64,000 nt of DNA from Salidesulfovibrio onnuriiensis (GTDB lineage: Bacteria > Desulfobacterota > Desulfovibrionia > Desulfovibrionales > Desulfovibrionaceae). The position numbers were made by a program, and so were the translations under genes. Positions 38,338 to 49,800 of the stretch are shown one piece after another. The stretch spans positions 1,595,001-1,659,000 of the forward strand of contig NZ_CP040751.1 in the NCBI RefSeq assembly GCF_008001235.1. The letters run 5' to 3'. The notes under the pieces were generated by a model. The model saw nothing but the letters and a program-made list of their open reading frames with translations. It did not search any database and was not told the DNA's origin. Each line of letters starts with the position of its first letter. The first letter of the stretch is position 1.

Positions 38338-39165
38338 GTGGTTTCCTTCAGCGTGGTTATTCCCACCTACAATCGAGAGGCGTTTTTGCCCCAGGCCGTG
38401 GCCAGCGTGGCCAACCAGGAGGTCCGCGCGGAGCTGCTGGTGGTGGACGACGGGTCCACGGACAACACCGAGGCCCTGATCCGCTCCATGCGCATTCCCG
38501 GTATGCGGTACCTGAAAAAGGAGAACGGCGGGGTGGCCAGCGCCATCAATCTGGGCGTGCGGTTGTCCCGGGGGGATTACATCATTCCCCTGGGGTCGGA
38601 CGACGCCCTGGCCCCGGGCATCCTGAAGCGCTATGCCCGGGCGGCCACCTCCCGGCCCGATCTGGACGTGCTTTACGGCAACATGATCCTCACGGACATG
38701 AAGCTTAACGTGCTTGGCGGCTGGAACTACGAGGACTGGGACGGCCGCATCGGGGAGCTCATGGGCGAGCTGGTCAGGAACATGCCCATTGCCCAGTCGG
38801 GCAGCGCGTTCCACCGTCGGCTTTACGAGCGGTTCGGCATGTACGACGAATCCCTGTCCCGGGGGTCGGACCACGACCATATCTCCCGCATCGCGCCGCA
38901 CGCCCTGTTCAAGCACATGGCCGGGCCCTCGCTGTTCTGCCGCACCCACGACGATAATATTTCCCGGAAGACGCCGGTCTTCCGGGAGTGCAAGGCCAGG
39001 GTCACGCGCCGGATCATCAAACGCTACGGCCTGGAACGGCTGTTTCCGGCCTATGGCTGGGAGGACGACCCGGACGCGGCGCGTGCGCGGGCCCATGCCG
39101 ACCTGGTCAGGATTTTCGAGGTGTACGACGATCAGGAGAGCATTGCCCTCTATTCCGCCGTATAG
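38338..39165 (+). CDS. Glycosyltransferase family 2 protein
   Basis: A 275-residue GT-A-fold transferase: the N-terminal FSVVIPTYNREAFLPQAV and VVDDGSTDNTE are characteristic, and the DxD-like and acceptor regions follow (LYGNMILTDM; SGSAFHRRLYERFG). It starts at GTG 38338; no strong ribosome site is visible. It probably modifies a surface glycan or glycoprotein. Together with the CgeB-like gene further on, it suggests a small scattered set of glycosylation genes. Confidence 0.87.
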   Translation: MVSFSVVIPTYNREAFLPQAVASVANQEVRAELLVVDDGSTDNTEALIRSMRIPGMRYLKKENGGVASAINLGVRLSRGDYIIPLGSDDALAPGILKRYARAATSRPDLDVLYGNMILTDMKLNVLGGWNYEDWDGRIGELMGELVRNMPIAQSGSAFHRRLYERFGMYDESLSRGSDHDHISRIAPHALFKHMAGPSLFCRTHDDNISRKTPVFRECKARVTRRIIKRYGLERLFPAYGWEDDPDAARARAHADLVRIFEVYDDQESIALYSAV

Positions 39166-39224
39166 TCGTGCATATTGTGCAACCGTTTGCTTTTTTCCCT
39201 TTGTGCGCTAGGGAGCGACAAAAA

Positions 39225-40616
39225 ATGGAGAGAATGATGTTGAAATATACGAAGATGCAGGAAGCCAAGGGGCTTGGCCGCCGCGAATTTCTGAAGCTCA
39301 CCGGCGTGGGGGCGTTGGCCTTGGTGGCCGGCTGCGCCAAGAACCCGGTGACCGGGGAATCCCAGTTCATGCTTGTTTCCGAGGAGCAGGAGATCGCCCT
39401 GGACAAGCAGGCCTCGCCCTATCAGTTCTCCAACGACTACGGGGCCGTGCAGGATGCGGCCCTGAACAAGTACGTCAGCGGGGTGGGCATGCACCTGGCC
39501 TCGACCAGCCACCGGCCGCAAATGCCCTACAACTTCCGCTGCCTCAACGCCACCTACGTCAACGCCTACGCCTTTCCCGGCGGCAGCGTCGGCGTGACCC
39601 GCGCCATTATGCTGCAGCTGGAGAACGAGGCCGAGCTGGCGGCCCTGCTCGGGCACGAGATCGGGCACGTCAATGCCCGGCACACGGCCGAGCGCATGAG
39701 CAAGCAGCAGGGCCTGGGCCTTCTGGTCGGCCTTGGGTCGGCCGCAGCCGGGGCATACAGCAGCGGGCTCGGCTCCCTGGTTTCCCAGGCGGGCGGCTTC
39801 GGGGCCAGCGCGCTCCTTGCCAGCTATAGCCGCGACGACGAACGTCAGGCCGACGCCCTGGGCATGGAATACATGTTCCGGGGAGGCTACGACACCGAAG
39901 GCATGGTGGGGCTCATGGAGATGCTCAACGCGCAGCACAAGAGCAATCCCTCGGCCCTGGAGGTCATGTTCTCCACCCACCCCATGAGCTCCGAGCGTCT
40001 GACCACGGCCCGCGCCGCGGCGGCCGGGAAATACGCCACGTCCTCGGATTTCAAGATGTACAAGGAACGGTACATGGACAACACCGCGTCCCTGCGCCGT
40101 ATCGCTTCGGTCATCAATTCCCTCCAGAAGGGCGGCGAGGCCATGGGCAACAAGAAATACGACCAGGCCGAAACGCATTTCCAGGCCGCGCTCAAGACCT
40201 CGCCCAAGGATTACGCGGGCCTGCTCATGCTCTCCAAGTGTTGCATGGTGCGGGACAAGGACGGCCAGGCCGTCAAGTATGCGGTGCGCGCCAAGAACGC
40301 CTACCCCCAGGAGCCGCAGGCCCTGCTCGTGGCCGGGCTGACCCAGCTGCGCAACGGCCAGTACGAAAAGGCCCTGGTGGATATCCAGGCCTACGACAAG
40401 AAGCTGCCCAATCCGTACATGTCCTTCTTCACCGGTTTGTCCAAGGAAAAGCTGGGCCGGAAACAGGCGGCCGCCGAGGATTATTACAAGTTCCTCCAGA
40501 AGGTGAAGCAGGGCGACGAGGCCAAGTACGCCTACAGCCGTTTGGTGGAGTGGGGGTATATCCGGTCCCAGGTTCAGGTGCCTGCCGGGGATCCGTATGG
40601 CAGTTTGTTTGTATAA
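39225..40616 (+). CDS. M48-family metalloprotease, TPR-containing lipoprotein
   Basis: A 463-residue envelope peptidase. Near the N terminus a twin-arginine-like GRREFLKLTG run and the lipobox LVAGC suggest Tat export and lipidation. The M48 catalytic core follows: HEIGH (His144) with the downstream Glu in DDERQADALGMEY. The C-terminal 180 residues contain TPR-like repeats, as in BepA/YfgC, which assists outer-membrane protein quality control. The first of several nearby ATG codons is chosen (39225; GGGAG upstream); 39234 is an alternative. A hairpin follows the stop. Confidence 0.88.
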   Translation: MERMMLKYTKMQEAKGLGRREFLKLTGVGALALVAGCAKNPVTGESQFMLVSEEQEIALDKQASPYQFSNDYGAVQDAALNKYVSGVGMHLASTSHRPQMPYNFRCLNATYVNAYAFPGGSVGVTRAIMLQLENEAELAALLGHEIGHVNARHTAERMSKQQGLGLLVGLGSAAAGAYSSGLGSLVSQAGGFGASALLASYSRDDERQADALGMEYMFRGGYDTEGMVGLMEMLNAQHKSNPSALEVMFSTHPMSSERLTTARAAAAGKYATSSDFKMYKERYMDNTASLRRIASVINSLQKGGEAMGNKKYDQAETHFQAALKTSPKDYAGLLMLSKCCMVRDKDGQAVKYAVRAKNAYPQEPQALLVAGLTQLRNGQYEKALVDIQAYDKKLPNPYMSFFTGLSKEKLGRKQAAAEDYYKFLQKVKQGDEAKYAYSRLVEWGYIRSQVQVPAGDPYGSLFV

Positions 40617-40650
40617 AATCTGCCGATAAAGGCGCATCCACTTTGTCGAT

Positions 40651-40706
40651 GCAAAAAAGGGCAGCCCCTCGTGTATGTTTTAATACACGTCGGGACTGCC
40701 TTTTGC
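40651..40706 (+). terminator. Long hairpin terminator after M48 gene
   Basis: An inner perfect 7-bp stem (40670-40676 with 40683-40689) is extended by outer pairing of the GCAAAA...GGGCAG arm with CTGCCTTTTGC. It ends in TTTT. Confidence 0.65.
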
Positions 40707-40789
40707 TTTCTCCGCGTATCTGTACCTTTCTTGGCAGATTTTGCTATGCACCGTCAGTCATAGTTAGGCGAAGTGATTTTGAATGTTCT

Positions 40790-41371
40790 CTATGTGATCT
40801 TTCTTTCAATGTTTCTTATGTACTCAGCAATTTTCTTGCTATTATCAGCGATTTCTCGATAAGGCTCTTTGCCGACAGTTACAATTCCATCTAAATATTT
40901 TATCGGGATGCTGAATTCTTTTATAAATTTTTTTCCAGAAGACGATTCATATTTAATTTCAAAATTTAATTCATTTATTACATCTTGTTTCATGTATGTA
41001 ATTGCACTTCCAAGAAATGTTGTTAATGACTCTCCATTTGGTAAAATGGGAATATGGGAAAATGTCTTGTGGCCAACATCGTATAAACCTGCATCTTTCA
41101 TTGCTGAGAGGTCTTTATCGACTGAAAGACTAAGATTGTAGGCGGGCGATTTTCCGCAGTTGATAATCGAAAAATCTACCATAGAAGCAATTCCTTTTTT
41201 GGTGGGATGTATATATGGAATAACTTCTGGTATTTCATTCATAAGAATAGATTTTCTATTTTGAATGACAAATATAATGTGTATTAGTAGCATTATGAAA
41301 GTTAATGCCACAATGGCAAATCCGTCGTGAACATCAAGCCAAGTCATTGTTGTTTTAATGATATCGAGCAT
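40790..41371 (-). CDS. Hypothetical membrane-anchored protein, AT-rich
   Basis: A 193-residue protein. One N-terminal transmembrane helix (about 17-37) is followed by a soluble beta-rich domain of about 150 residues (VIPYIHPTKKGIASMVDFSI..., then a Lys/Glu-rich end). I do not recognise the family. Base composition and codon use (many AAA, ATT, TTT) differ sharply from both neighbours, the best single-gene sign of recent transfer in this part of the window. No mobile element or repeat is visible at its ends. Confidence 0.65.
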   Translation of the reverse strand: MLDIIKTTMTWLDVHDGFAIVALTFIMLLIHIIFVIQNRKSILMNEIPEVIPYIHPTKKGIASMVDFSIINCGKSPAYNLSLSVDKDLSAMKDAGLYDVGHKTFSHIPILPNGESLTTFLGSAITYMKQDVINELNFEIKYESSSGKKFIKEFSIPIKYLDGIVTVGKEPYREIADNSKKIAEYIRNIERKIT

Positions 41372-41419
41372 TGTTATTCCTACTATTCTCGTTGTGATAA
41401 TAATATCTAATTGGCATTT

Positions 41420-42934
41420 TTATTCCAACCCCACGCCTTCGAGCACCAGCTTCACGCGGTTCTCGTAGGTGTGTTCAAGTAAAATCAGCGCTTCCCAGGC
41501 GGCGCGCAGTTCCTTGCGGAACTGGTCGTTGCTTTTGAGCTCGTCGTATTTCACGACGATGTCGTCGGCCGAGGCAAAGGTAATGGGCCGCGCCAGGTCG
41601 TTGGGAAAGAGGTCCAGGCCGGGCGTGTCGTCGGTCAGGAGCACGCCGCCCGCGCACCAGACGTCGAAATGCCGTTGGGTCAGCCCGGCCGGGAGCTGCG
41701 GGCTGGTCATGTTCAGGCACATGCCCGCCTGTCGGTAGATGGCCGGGAGCGTTGCGTAGTAATCCACCACGGGCCGCACGTCGGCCTCGGGACCGAGGAT
41801 TTCCTTCCAGCCGTCGTCGCCGAACACGGTCAGGTCGGGCGCGGTCTTGAGGCACATGGAGCGCCAGGCCCGGCCGCTTTCCTCCGCACCGAAGCCCGGC
41901 AGGCGCACCTCGTTTCCCGGCCAGAGCCGGTGCACGCCGGTCTGCTCCTGCCACCAGTGGAAGTCCGGTCGCTTGCCGTCCTCCAGCATCTGCCGCGCCT
42001 CGTCCCAATGGGCGCTGTCGAGCTTGAGCCCCGCGTAGTATTTGTCCTTGTCCGGGAACTGCGAACGCCCCACGAACACGAGCCGGTTTTCAATGCCCGT
42101 GGCAAAGCCGGGCAGTTCGCCGTCTTTTTGAAAGAGCTGCGGGCAGGCCGCCAGGGGCAGGTAATGCACGCTCTGCGCGCCCAGTTCCTTCAGGGGCAGG
42201 ATGAAACTGGAATCGGTGACAAACAGGTCCACCTCCTTCCAGTAGCCGGACTTCACCGATGTCAGCAGGCTGAAGGGATTGTCCACCAGCCAGACCGCCA
42301 CGCGGGTGCCGGCCTCGCGCAGCAGGTTGAAGCCCAGGCCGAAGGGGTCCAGCCCCTTGAAGTTGACGCTGAAGAAAAGTTCGGGCGTGGCCGTCTGCAA
42401 CAGGTCCGGCAGGTAGGTGCCGGGTTCGTTGGCGGCCTTGAACGGGTCCGGACTGAAGGCGGTGTAGCCCTCTTCGCTGAAGGCGATGGCCAGCTCGCTG
42501 CCCAGCAGGTCGCGCTCGGTGGTGGGCAGCCAGACATGGCGCTCCACGCCGCACTCCTTCCAGTGCGCCTTGGCCAGCCTTGCGGCCAGCGGCCCCCAGA
42601 AGGTGGGGAAGGCCTTGAGGCCAGGACGATAGCGGATGACGCGGGCGGTGCGGGCGAATTCCGGGGTGAACGCCTCGGCGGGCATGGACCAGAATCCCTC
42701 GGGAATGCGGGCCTTCCAGTCCGGGCCCATCTGTTCCTCGAATCCCGGACATTCCACATAGAGGGGTGCCTGCACGGACGGGAACCATTCCTGCAGCCTT
42801 TCCGGCTCCGGCCCCAGGCCCAGGAACACGGTCTCCACGCCAAGGCCCATGGATTCGAACTGCCCCTTGTCCGAGGGCAGGGTCTGCTTTTTCCCCAGTT
42901 CGTTGACTATTTGCGCGCGCTCGGGTCTCGTCAT
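41420..42934 (-). CDS. CgeB/DUF3880-like glycosyltransferase-fold protein
   Basis: A 504-residue protein. Its middle part resembles DUF3880 ([13 protein letters not shown], then [17 protein letters not shown] and the HYLPLAACP loop), and its last 150 residues match the glycosyl-transferase-1-like domain of CgeB-type proteins ([38 protein letters not shown]). Such proteins are thought to glycosylate surface structures such as flagellin or spore coats. It is monocistronic and divergent from rlmE. The acceptor is unknown. Confidence 0.8.
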   Translation of the reverse strand: MTRPERAQIVNELGKKQTLPSDKGQFESMGLGVETVFLGLGPEPERLQEWFPSVQAPLYVECPGFEEQMGPDWKARIPEGFWSMPAEAFTPEFARTARVIRYRPGLKAFPTFWGPLAARLAKAHWKECGVERHVWLPTTERDLLGSELAIAFSEEGYTAFSPDPFKAANEPGTYLPDLLQTATPELFFSVNFKGLDPFGLGFNLLREAGTRVAVWLVDNPFSLLTSVKSGYWKEVDLFVTDSSFILPLKELGAQSVHYLPLAACPQLFQKDGELPGFATGIENRLVFVGRSQFPDKDKYYAGLKLDSAHWDEARQMLEDGKRPDFHWWQEQTGVHRLWPGNEVRLPGFGAEESGRAWRSMCLKTAPDLTVFGDDGWKEILGPEADVRPVVDYYATLPAIYRQAGMCLNMTSPQLPAGLTQRHFDVWCAGGVLLTDDTPGLDLFPNDLARPITFASADDIVVKYDELKSNDQFRKELRAAWEALILLEHTYENRVKLVLEGVGLE

Positions 42935-43002
42935 GCTATCCAGCCTTGGCTAATGCGTCGGTTTCGGCTACTGTCCGCCCCACACGGCAACGGAGCATTG
43001 TT

Positions 43003-43602
43003 ATGAAGAAGTATCAGGATCATTATTTCAAACGGGCCAAAAAGGACAACTATGCGGCTCGTTCGGTCTACAAACTCCAGGAAATCGACAAAAGATTCAA
43101 GATCTTTCGGCAGGGCCAGACCGTCATCGACCTGGGCGCTGCCCCAGGCTCGTGGACCCAGTGGGCGGCCAGGAAGGTCGGCCCCAAGGGCCGGGTGCTG
43201 GGCGTGGACCTGCAGAGCACGGTAACCGTGTTCGAGGAAAACGTCACCTTCATGCAGGAGGACGTGTTCTCGGATTCCCCCGAGCTGCTGGCGGCCATGG
43301 AGCCGCTGCTGCCGTTCGACCTGGTCATCAGTGATATGGCTCCCAAGACCACCGGAGTCAAGTTTGCCGACCAGGCCAACAGCCTGGAGTTGTGTGAGAA
43401 AGCGTTCGAAATAGCCGCCAAGCATCTCAAGAAGGGCGGCCATTTCGTGGTCAAGAATTTCGAGGGGCCGGATACCAAGGCCTATATCGATTCCCTTCGC
43501 CCGTACTTCGATTCCGTCAAGGTCTTCAAGCCCAAGAGCTCGCGGGCCGAAAGCAAGGAGACCTTCATTGTCGGACTTGGCTTTAAGGGCGTTGAAGGGT
43601 AA
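43003..43602 (+). CDS. rlmE: 23S rRNA (uridine-2'-O-)-methyltransferase RlmE
   Basis: A 199-residue FtsJ/RrmJ-type enzyme that methylates the ribose of a 23S rRNA uridine in the A loop. It has the SAM-binding [14 protein letters not shown] and the catalytic K-D-K-E residues (Lys in [17 protein letters not shown], Asp in [10 protein letters not shown], Lys in FVVKNFEG). The ATG at 43003 has CGGAG 7 bases upstream; the frame opening at 42946 is not supported. It is followed by yebC. Confidence 0.93.
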   Translation: MKKYQDHYFKRAKKDNYAARSVYKLQEIDKRFKIFRQGQTVIDLGAAPGSWTQWAARKVGPKGRVLGVDLQSTVTVFEENVTFMQEDVFSDSPELLAAMEPLLPFDLVISDMAPKTTGVKFADQANSLELCEKAFEIAAKHLKKGGHFVVKNFEGPDTKAYIDSLRPYFDSVKVFKPKSSRAESKETFIVGLGFKGVEG

Positions 43603-43648
43603 AAGAACTGGTTCAATCAGCTGATTAATGAAGTTTTAGGAGGAATAC

Positions 43649-44398
43649 ATGGCTGGACATAGCAAATGGGCTAACATTCAACACCGCAAGGGTCGTCAGG
43701 ACGCCAAGAAGGCGAAATTTTTCACCAAGGCCGCAAAGGACATCATCCTCGCCGCGAAAGCCGGCGGCGGCAACCCGGACGACAACTCATCCCTGCGCCT
43801 GGCCATTCAGAAGGCCAAGGCAGTGAACCTGCCCAAGGACAAGATCGAAAACGCCATCAAGAAGGGCACCGGCGAAATCGCCGGCGGCGACATCATCGAA
43901 GTGGTGTACGAAGGCTACGCCCCGGGCGGCGTCGCCGTGCTCATCGAAGCCGCCACCGACAACCGGAACCGCACCGTGGCCGAAATCCGCCATCTGCTGG
44001 GCAAGAACGGCGGGAACATGGGCGAGGCCGGTTCCGTGTCCTGGATGTTCAACAAGAAGGGCGTGATTCTTCTCAACGAGGAACAGTACTCCGAGGAACA
44101 GGTCATGGAAGTGGGCCTGGAAGCCGGCGCAGAGGACATTCTCCACGAAGACGGCATGTTTGCCGTGCACTGCGCCCCGACCGATTACATGGCCGTGCAG
44201 TCCGCCTTCGAGGAAGCGGGCATGGAATACGAATCCTCCGAGATGTCCCAGATCCCCGAGAATATGATCGAGGTGGATGTGGAGACCGGCCGCAAGGTCA
44301 TGAAGCTCATCGACGCCATCGAGGAGAACGAGGACGTGCAGAACGTGCATGTCAATGCCGACTTCCCGGACGAACTCCTGGAGGAACTCGCTGGCTAG
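43649..44398 (+). CDS. yebC: YebC/PmpR-family protein
   Basis: A 249-residue protein with the invariant N terminus [20 protein letters not shown] and all family blocks ([37 protein letters not shown]). The family was long annotated as transcriptional regulators and more recently linked to translation of difficult peptide runs. AGGAGG lies upstream. It heads the classical yebC-ruvCAB neighbourhood. Confidence 0.95.
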   Translation: MAGHSKWANIQHRKGRQDAKKAKFFTKAAKDIILAAKAGGGNPDDNSSLRLAIQKAKAVNLPKDKIENAIKKGTGEIAGGDIIEVVYEGYAPGGVAVLIEAATDNRNRTVAEIRHLLGKNGGNMGEAGSVSWMFNKKGVILLNEEQYSEEQVMEVGLEAGAEDILHEDGMFAVHCAPTDYMAVQSAFEEAGMEYESSEMSQIPENMIEVDVETGRKVMKLIDAIEENEDVQNVHVNADFPDELLEELAG

Positions 44399-44484
44399 GC
44401 TGCCCACAAGGGATCGATTGCCGTGCTAAGTGAATTGTTAGCGAACTTGTGAGCTTGCAAGACCTTACGCCTGTGGTGTGCTAC

Positions 44485-44536
44485 GGACAATCCAGGTCCT
44501 CGCGTATTGGTTGATACGCTGCGGGCTGGATTGTCC
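44485..44536. repeat. Nested hairpin between yebC and ruvC
   Basis: An outer perfect 11-bp inverted repeat (44485-44495 with 44526-44536) encloses an inner 6-bp one (44502-44507 with 44514-44519). There is no T tract, so this is not a simple terminator; it may be an mRNA-processing or REP-like element, or a small structured RNA. Confidence 0.5.
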
Positions 44537-44580
44537 CGGCGTCTGGCACTCAAACCCTTCTGAACAGCCTTAGGGATTTT

Positions 44581-45105
44581 ATGAAGAACAGTGCGGACAC
44601 TTCAAACGGCGTGACGGTCATTGGCCTGGACCCGGGCTCCCGGGTCACGGGCTACGGCATCGTCACGGAAACCTCGGGCCAGGTCACCCTGGTGGCCACG
44701 GGCACGGTCCGCACCCCGGTCAAGCAAAGCATGGCCATCCGGCTGGGCGTGATCTTCAGGGAGCTGAGCCAGCTCATTGCGGAGCACGCCCCGGCCGAGG
44801 CGGCCATTGAAAACGTCTTCGTGTCCAAGAACGTCATGTCCGCGCTCAAGCTCGGGCAGGCGCGCGGGGCGGCCATGGCCGCCTGCGCATCCGCGGGCAT
44901 GGACGTGGCCGAATACGAGCCCACCTACGTGAAGAAGAATCTCGTGGGCGTGGGCAACGCGCCCAAGTCGCAGGTGGCCTACATGGTCGCCCATACCCTG
45001 GGCATCCGCAATCCCGGCTGGGCCGAGGACGCCTCCGACGCCCTGGCCGTGGCCATCTGCCATCTCAACGAGCGCAGGCTCAGGAAACTCACGGGGCAGA
45101 AATGA
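44581..45105 (+). CDS. ruvC: Holliday-junction resolvase RuvC
   Basis: A 174-residue endonuclease of the RuvABC system. The acidic catalytic set is present: Asp in VIGLDPGSRVTGYG, Glu in AIENVFVSKN and the two Asp in EDASDALAVAICH. It cuts four-way junctions symmetrically as a dimer. Its stop overlaps ruvA by 4 bases (ATGA), so translation is coupled. Confidence 0.95.
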   Translation: MKNSADTSNGVTVIGLDPGSRVTGYGIVTETSGQVTLVATGTVRTPVKQSMAIRLGVIFRELSQLIAEHAPAEAAIENVFVSKNVMSALKLGQARGAAMAACASAGMDVAEYEPTYVKKNLVGVGNAPKSQVAYMVAHTLGIRNPGWAEDASDALAVAICHLNERRLRKLTGQK

Positions 45106-45734
45106 TCGCATATCTCGAAGGACGGGTTCTCGAAGTCACCGAAGCGGGCCTTATCCTGCTCACGCCCGGCGGCGTGGGCTACGAGGTCGCCGCGCCCGTG
45201 TCCGTGCTTTCCAAGCTGCCGGGCAAGGGCCAGGAGGTGCAGCTCTACATCCACACGGCCGTGGCCGAAAAGGCCATCGACCTGTACGGCTTCCTGACCT
45301 TCGAGGACCTGGAGGTCTTCCGCACCCTCATTTCCATCGACAAGCTCGGCCCCAAGAAGGCCATGGCCATCCTGGGCCAGTTCGACGCCGACCACCTGCG
45401 CGAGATCGCCTTCCGCGAGGACGCCGACACCCTGGCCACCGTGCCCGGCATCGGCCCCAAGTCCGCCCGCCAGATCCTCTGGAATCTCAAGGACAAGGTG
45501 GACAAGCTGGCCACCGCCCGGCTCAAGGCCGCCCCGGCCAAGGGCGGCAGGGCGGACAGGCGTCAGGGGCCGCAAGGCGAATATTTCGACGCCCTTGCAG
45601 GGCTCAAGAACCTCGGGTATTCCGAAGAGGAGGCCCGGCCCCTGCTCAAGGACATCTTCGACGAGGAGCCGGAAATTGACGCCGCCACGGCCATCCGTGG
45701 GGCTCTCAAGAAAATCGCGGCGGCCCGTACATGA
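45102..45734 (+). CDS. ruvA: Holliday-junction DNA-binding protein RuvA
   Basis: A 210-residue protein starting [12 protein letters not shown], with an N-terminal OB fold, the helix-hairpin-helix pair ([26 protein letters not shown]) and a C-terminal domain ([12 protein letters not shown]) that binds RuvB. It forms the tetramer that holds the junction. It overlaps ruvC and ruvB by 4 bases each. Confidence 0.95.
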   Translation: MIAYLEGRVLEVTEAGLILLTPGGVGYEVAAPVSVLSKLPGKGQEVQLYIHTAVAEKAIDLYGFLTFEDLEVFRTLISIDKLGPKKAMAILGQFDADHLREIAFREDADTLATVPGIGPKSARQILWNLKDKVDKLATARLKAAPAKGGRADRRQGPQGEYFDALAGLKNLGYSEEEARPLLKDIFDEEPEIDAATAIRGALKKIAAART

Positions 45735-46729
45735 GCAAGTGCACCCTTCCTGACGACACCATCCGGCCCAAACGTCTTGCCGACTTCATCGGCCAGGACG
45801 ACCTGCGCGCCAACCTGGACGTGTTCATCCGCGCGGCCAGGGAAAACGGCCGTCCCCTGGACCATACGCTTTTCTACGGCAACCCCGGCCTGGGCAAGAC
45901 CACCCTGGCCCGGATCATGTCCTCGGAGCTGGGCGTGAACCTTGTCTCCACCTCCGGCCCGGTGCTGGAGCGCTCCGGCGATCTGGCCGCCATCCTCACC
46001 AATCTCGAGGAAGGCGACATCCTGTTCATCGACGAGATCCACCGCATGCCGGCCACCGTGGAAGAGGTGCTTTACCCGGCCATGGAGGATTTCCAGATCG
46101 ACCTGGTCATCGGCTCCGGGCCCGGCGCGCGCACCGTGAAGATCGACCTTGCCCCGTTCACGCTCGTGGGGGCCACCACCCGTCTGGGCCTGCTGACCTC
46201 GCCCCTGCGTGACCGGTTCGGCTGCGTGTTCCGCATCGATTTCTACACCCCCGAGGAACTGGGCCGCATTGTCCAGCGCGCCGCGCGCATCCTGGACGTG
46301 GAGGTCTCGGAAGAGGGGGCCTTCACCATCGGCAAGCGTTCGCGCGGCACTCCGCGCATCGCCAACCGCCTGCTGCGCCGCGTGCGCGACTACGCCCACG
46401 TGCACGGCAACGGCGACATCGACATGGACCTGGCCGAGATGGCCCTGGACCGGCTCGACGTGGATCCTTACGGCCTGGACTACATGGACCGCAAGATCCT
46501 GCATCTCATGATCGAGAATTTTGCGGGCGGCCCCGTGGGCGTGAAGACCCTGGCCGCGGCCTGCTCCGAAGAGGTGCGCACCATCGAGGACATCTACGAG
46601 CCGTACCTGATCCAGTGCGGCTTCCTGAAGCGCACCCCGCGCGGCCGCGTGGCCACCCCCAAGGCGTACAAGCATCTCAAGATGCGCATTGAGGACGGGG
46701 ACCAGCGCAACCTGCTCAACGATTTCTAG
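45731..46729 (+). CDS. ruvB: Holliday-junction branch-migration ATPase RuvB
   Basis: A 332-residue AAA+ motor: [13 protein letters not shown] at the start, Walker [13 protein letters not shown], Walker [10 protein letters not shown], sensor [18 protein letters not shown] with the Arg finger, and the C-terminal winged helix ending in KAYKHLKM. It drives branch migration on RuvA. The gene ends before a terminator shared with the RND operon. Confidence 0.96.
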   Translation: MSKCTLPDDTIRPKRLADFIGQDDLRANLDVFIRAARENGRPLDHTLFYGNPGLGKTTLARIMSSELGVNLVSTSGPVLERSGDLAAILTNLEEGDILFIDEIHRMPATVEEVLYPAMEDFQIDLVIGSGPGARTVKIDLAPFTLVGATTRLGLLTSPLRDRFGCVFRIDFYTPEELGRIVQRAARILDVEVSEEGAFTIGKRSRGTPRIANRLLRRVRDYAHVHGNGDIDMDLAEMALDRLDVDPYGLDYMDRKILHLMIENFAGGPVGVKTLAAACSEEVRTIEDIYEPYLIQCGFLKRTPRGRVATPKAYKHLKMRIEDGDQRNLLNDF

Positions 46730-46785
46730 GACATGGCTTTAGCGGCCAGGTGAAATTCCCTGAAGACGAATAGTTGAACGAACAG

Positions 46786-46821
46786 AACGCCCGGCGGCTC
46801 GCAGAGCCTCCGGGCGTTTTC
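46786..46821. terminator. Terminator between ruvB and the RND operon
   Basis: A 15-bp stem with one mismatch (46786-46800 with 46804-46818), a 3-base loop and TTTT. It serves ruvB and probably the convergent efflux operon. Confidence 0.8.
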
Positions 46822-46850
46822 GTTGATGGTTTTTGAGGAGAAATCGGCGT

Positions 46851-49800
46851 CTAGGCTTCGTGGCGCTGTTCTTCCAGGAGGGCCGGGGATGCCTGTCCGG
46901 ACTTTTTGCCCAGCAGTTGCTTGACGTCCTCCAGGATCATGTACAGCGACGGCACCAGGACAAGGGTGATGACCGTGGCGAAGAGGATGCCAAAGCCCAG
47001 GGACAGCGCCATGGGGATCAGGAATCGCGCCTGCCGGGAGGTCTCCAGGATCATGGGGGCCAGGCCGCTGAAGGTGGTCAGGGTGGTCAACATGATGGGC
47101 CGGAATCGCGCCGTTCCCGCTTCCAGCACCGCGTCGTGGGCGCAGTGGCCCTTGCCGCGCTGTTCGTTGGCGAAGTCGATGAACACCAGCGAGTCGTTGA
47201 CCACCACCCCGGACAGGGCCACGATGCCCAGCAGGCTCATGATGCTCAGGCTGTAGCCCATGAGGATGTGGCCCAGCACGGCCCCCACCGCCCCGAACGG
47301 GATGCAGACCATGATGATGACCGGCTGCAGGTAGCTCTTGAAGGGGATGGCCAGCAGTGCGTAGATGCCCAGCATGGCCATGAGCAGGCCGGTCATCAGG
47401 CTGGTGGTGGATTCAGTCATGTCCGCCTGCATCCCCTGCATGACGCAGCCCAGCCCGGGGTACCGGGACTTGATGGTCGGCAGGGCCTCGGCCAGCACCG
47501 TGGTCATGACCTGGGTGGCCTGGCTGCGGGGATTCACGTCCGCTGTGACCGAGAGCACCCGGCGTCCGTCCCGCCGCTTGATGGCCGTGTAGGCCCGGCC
47601 GCGTTTGATGGTGACCACCTCCCGCAGGGGCACGTCCATGCCGTCCGGCGTCTTGATCATCAGTTCCTCGAGATCGTATTCCGAGACGCGCTCGTTTTCC
47701 GGGCGGCGCACCACCACCTTGACCTCGTTACGGCCGCGCTGCTGGCGGAGCACTTCCGTTCCGTAATAGGCCGCGCGCACCTGGCTGGCCACTTCCTGGG
47801 CGGTCAGCCCGAGGCTGTTGCCCGCCGGGGTGATCTTGAAGTCGAGCTGTTCCTTGCCGGGGGAGAAACCGTCGTCCACGTCCTTGACCCCGGGGTACAG
47901 GGCCAGGGATTCGGCGAGGTCGGCCGCGGCCGCCTCCAGGGTGGTCACGTCCGAATGGCTCAATTCGAATTCCAGGGCGTCGCCCGCTCCGGGACCGCCC
48001 TTGTCCGAGGAAAAGGATATGGTTTCCAGACCGGCGATCTCGCCCGCTTCCTGCCGCCAGAGCCGGACGAATTCATCCGTGGATATGGGGCGGATGTCGG
48101 CGGCCGTGAGATAGACCTGGATCTTGACCACGTGGCTGCCGGAAATGTCGCGCCCGGCCCCGCCGATCTTGGAGTCGATGCCCTCGACGAGCCTGTCGCC
48201 GCCATTGGTCTCGATCACGCGGTTCGCCGCAGCCAGGAAACGGTCGCGGACAGCCTCGGATTTGGATGCGGGGGAGCCGTAGGGCAGCTCAACCTGCAGA
48301 TAGGCGAAGTCGGATTCCACCTTGGGCATGAGGGTGAACCCCTGCCTGCCGCTGGCCACGTACGCCCCGGTGAGCGCCAGCAGGGCGATCCCCACCGCCA
48401 CCGTGGCGTAGCGCCACTGCATGGTCCAGTCCAGCAGGGGGCGGTAGGTGTTGCGGATGAAGCCCAGCAGCCCGTTGGCCACGCGCTGCTGGTAGCCGGA
48501 AATCCAGTGCATGAGCCCGCTTTGGCGGCCCTCCTTGAGGTGGGCCAGGTGCGCGGGCAGCACGAACAGGCTCTCGATGAGCGAGACGGCGAATACGCTC
48601 ATGACCACCACCGGAATGGACCAGAAGATCTTGCCCATGGTGCCGGGGATGAACAGCAGGGGCATGAAGGCCACGATGTTGGTCAGCACGCTGAAGGTCA
48701 CGGGCATTGCGATGCGTTTTGCCCCCTCGATGGCCGCCCGGAGCGGCGGCATGCCCTGCTGGCGCATGGAGAAGACGTTTTCCCCCACCACGATGGCGTC
48801 GTCCACCACGATCCCCAGGGCGATGAGGAAGGCGAACATGCTGATCATGTTGATGCTCACGCCCAGGGTGGGCAGGATGAGGAACGACCCCAGGAAGGAG
48901 ACGGGAATGCCCATGGCCACCCAGAAGGCCAGGCGCGGCTCCAGGAACAGGGCCAGGAACACGAACACCAGGGCCAGGCCCAGGTAGGCGTTGTTCAGCA
49001 GCAGGTCCATGCGCTGGCCGTAGACCTCGGACATGTCGTTGAGGATGGTGGCGGAGACGTTCTCCGGCAGCCGCTCCTGGAAGCCCGCCAGGGTGTTGCG
49101 GACCGATTCGGCCACGGACATGGGCGTCTGGTCGCCGATGCGGTAGACGTCGACGCGGATGGAGGGCTGGCCGTTGTAGGTGGTGATGATGTCCTCGTCC
49201 TCGAAGCCGTCGATGATGGTGGCGATATCCTCCAGCAGCACCTGGGTGCCGTCGCTGCCCGTGACGATGGGGGTGCGCGCGAAGTCGCGGCCGTAGTCAC
49301 GCCGTTCCTTCATGCGCACCAGAATTTCGCCGGAATCCGCCTTGATGCCGCCGCCGGGCACGTCCACGGAGGCCTCTTCAAGGCGCTGGGCCACCTCTTC
49401 CAGGGTGAGGTTGTAGGCGCGCAGTTTTTCCTGGGGGATTTCAATGGAGATCTGCAGGTCGCTGACCTCGTTGAGCTCCACCTGGGTCACTCCGGGGTCG
49501 GCGATGAGTTCGCTGCGCAGGTCCTCGGCCAGCGCGCGCAGGACCGTGTCCTCCTGGTTGCCGTAGATCATGACCGAAAGCACCTGGCGCGTGCGGGACA
49601 TCTCGGAAACGACCGGGTCCTCGGCCTCCTCCGGGAAGGAGGAGATGCGGTCCACCTCGGTCTTCACGTCCTGGGCGAGTTTCTGGAGGTTCGCGCTCTC
49701 CAGGGCCTCGATGGTCACCGAGGCGGATCCTTCCGATGCCGTGGAGGTCACTTCCTTGACCCCGTCGAGCCCCATCACGGCCTCTTCGATGGCCAGCACG

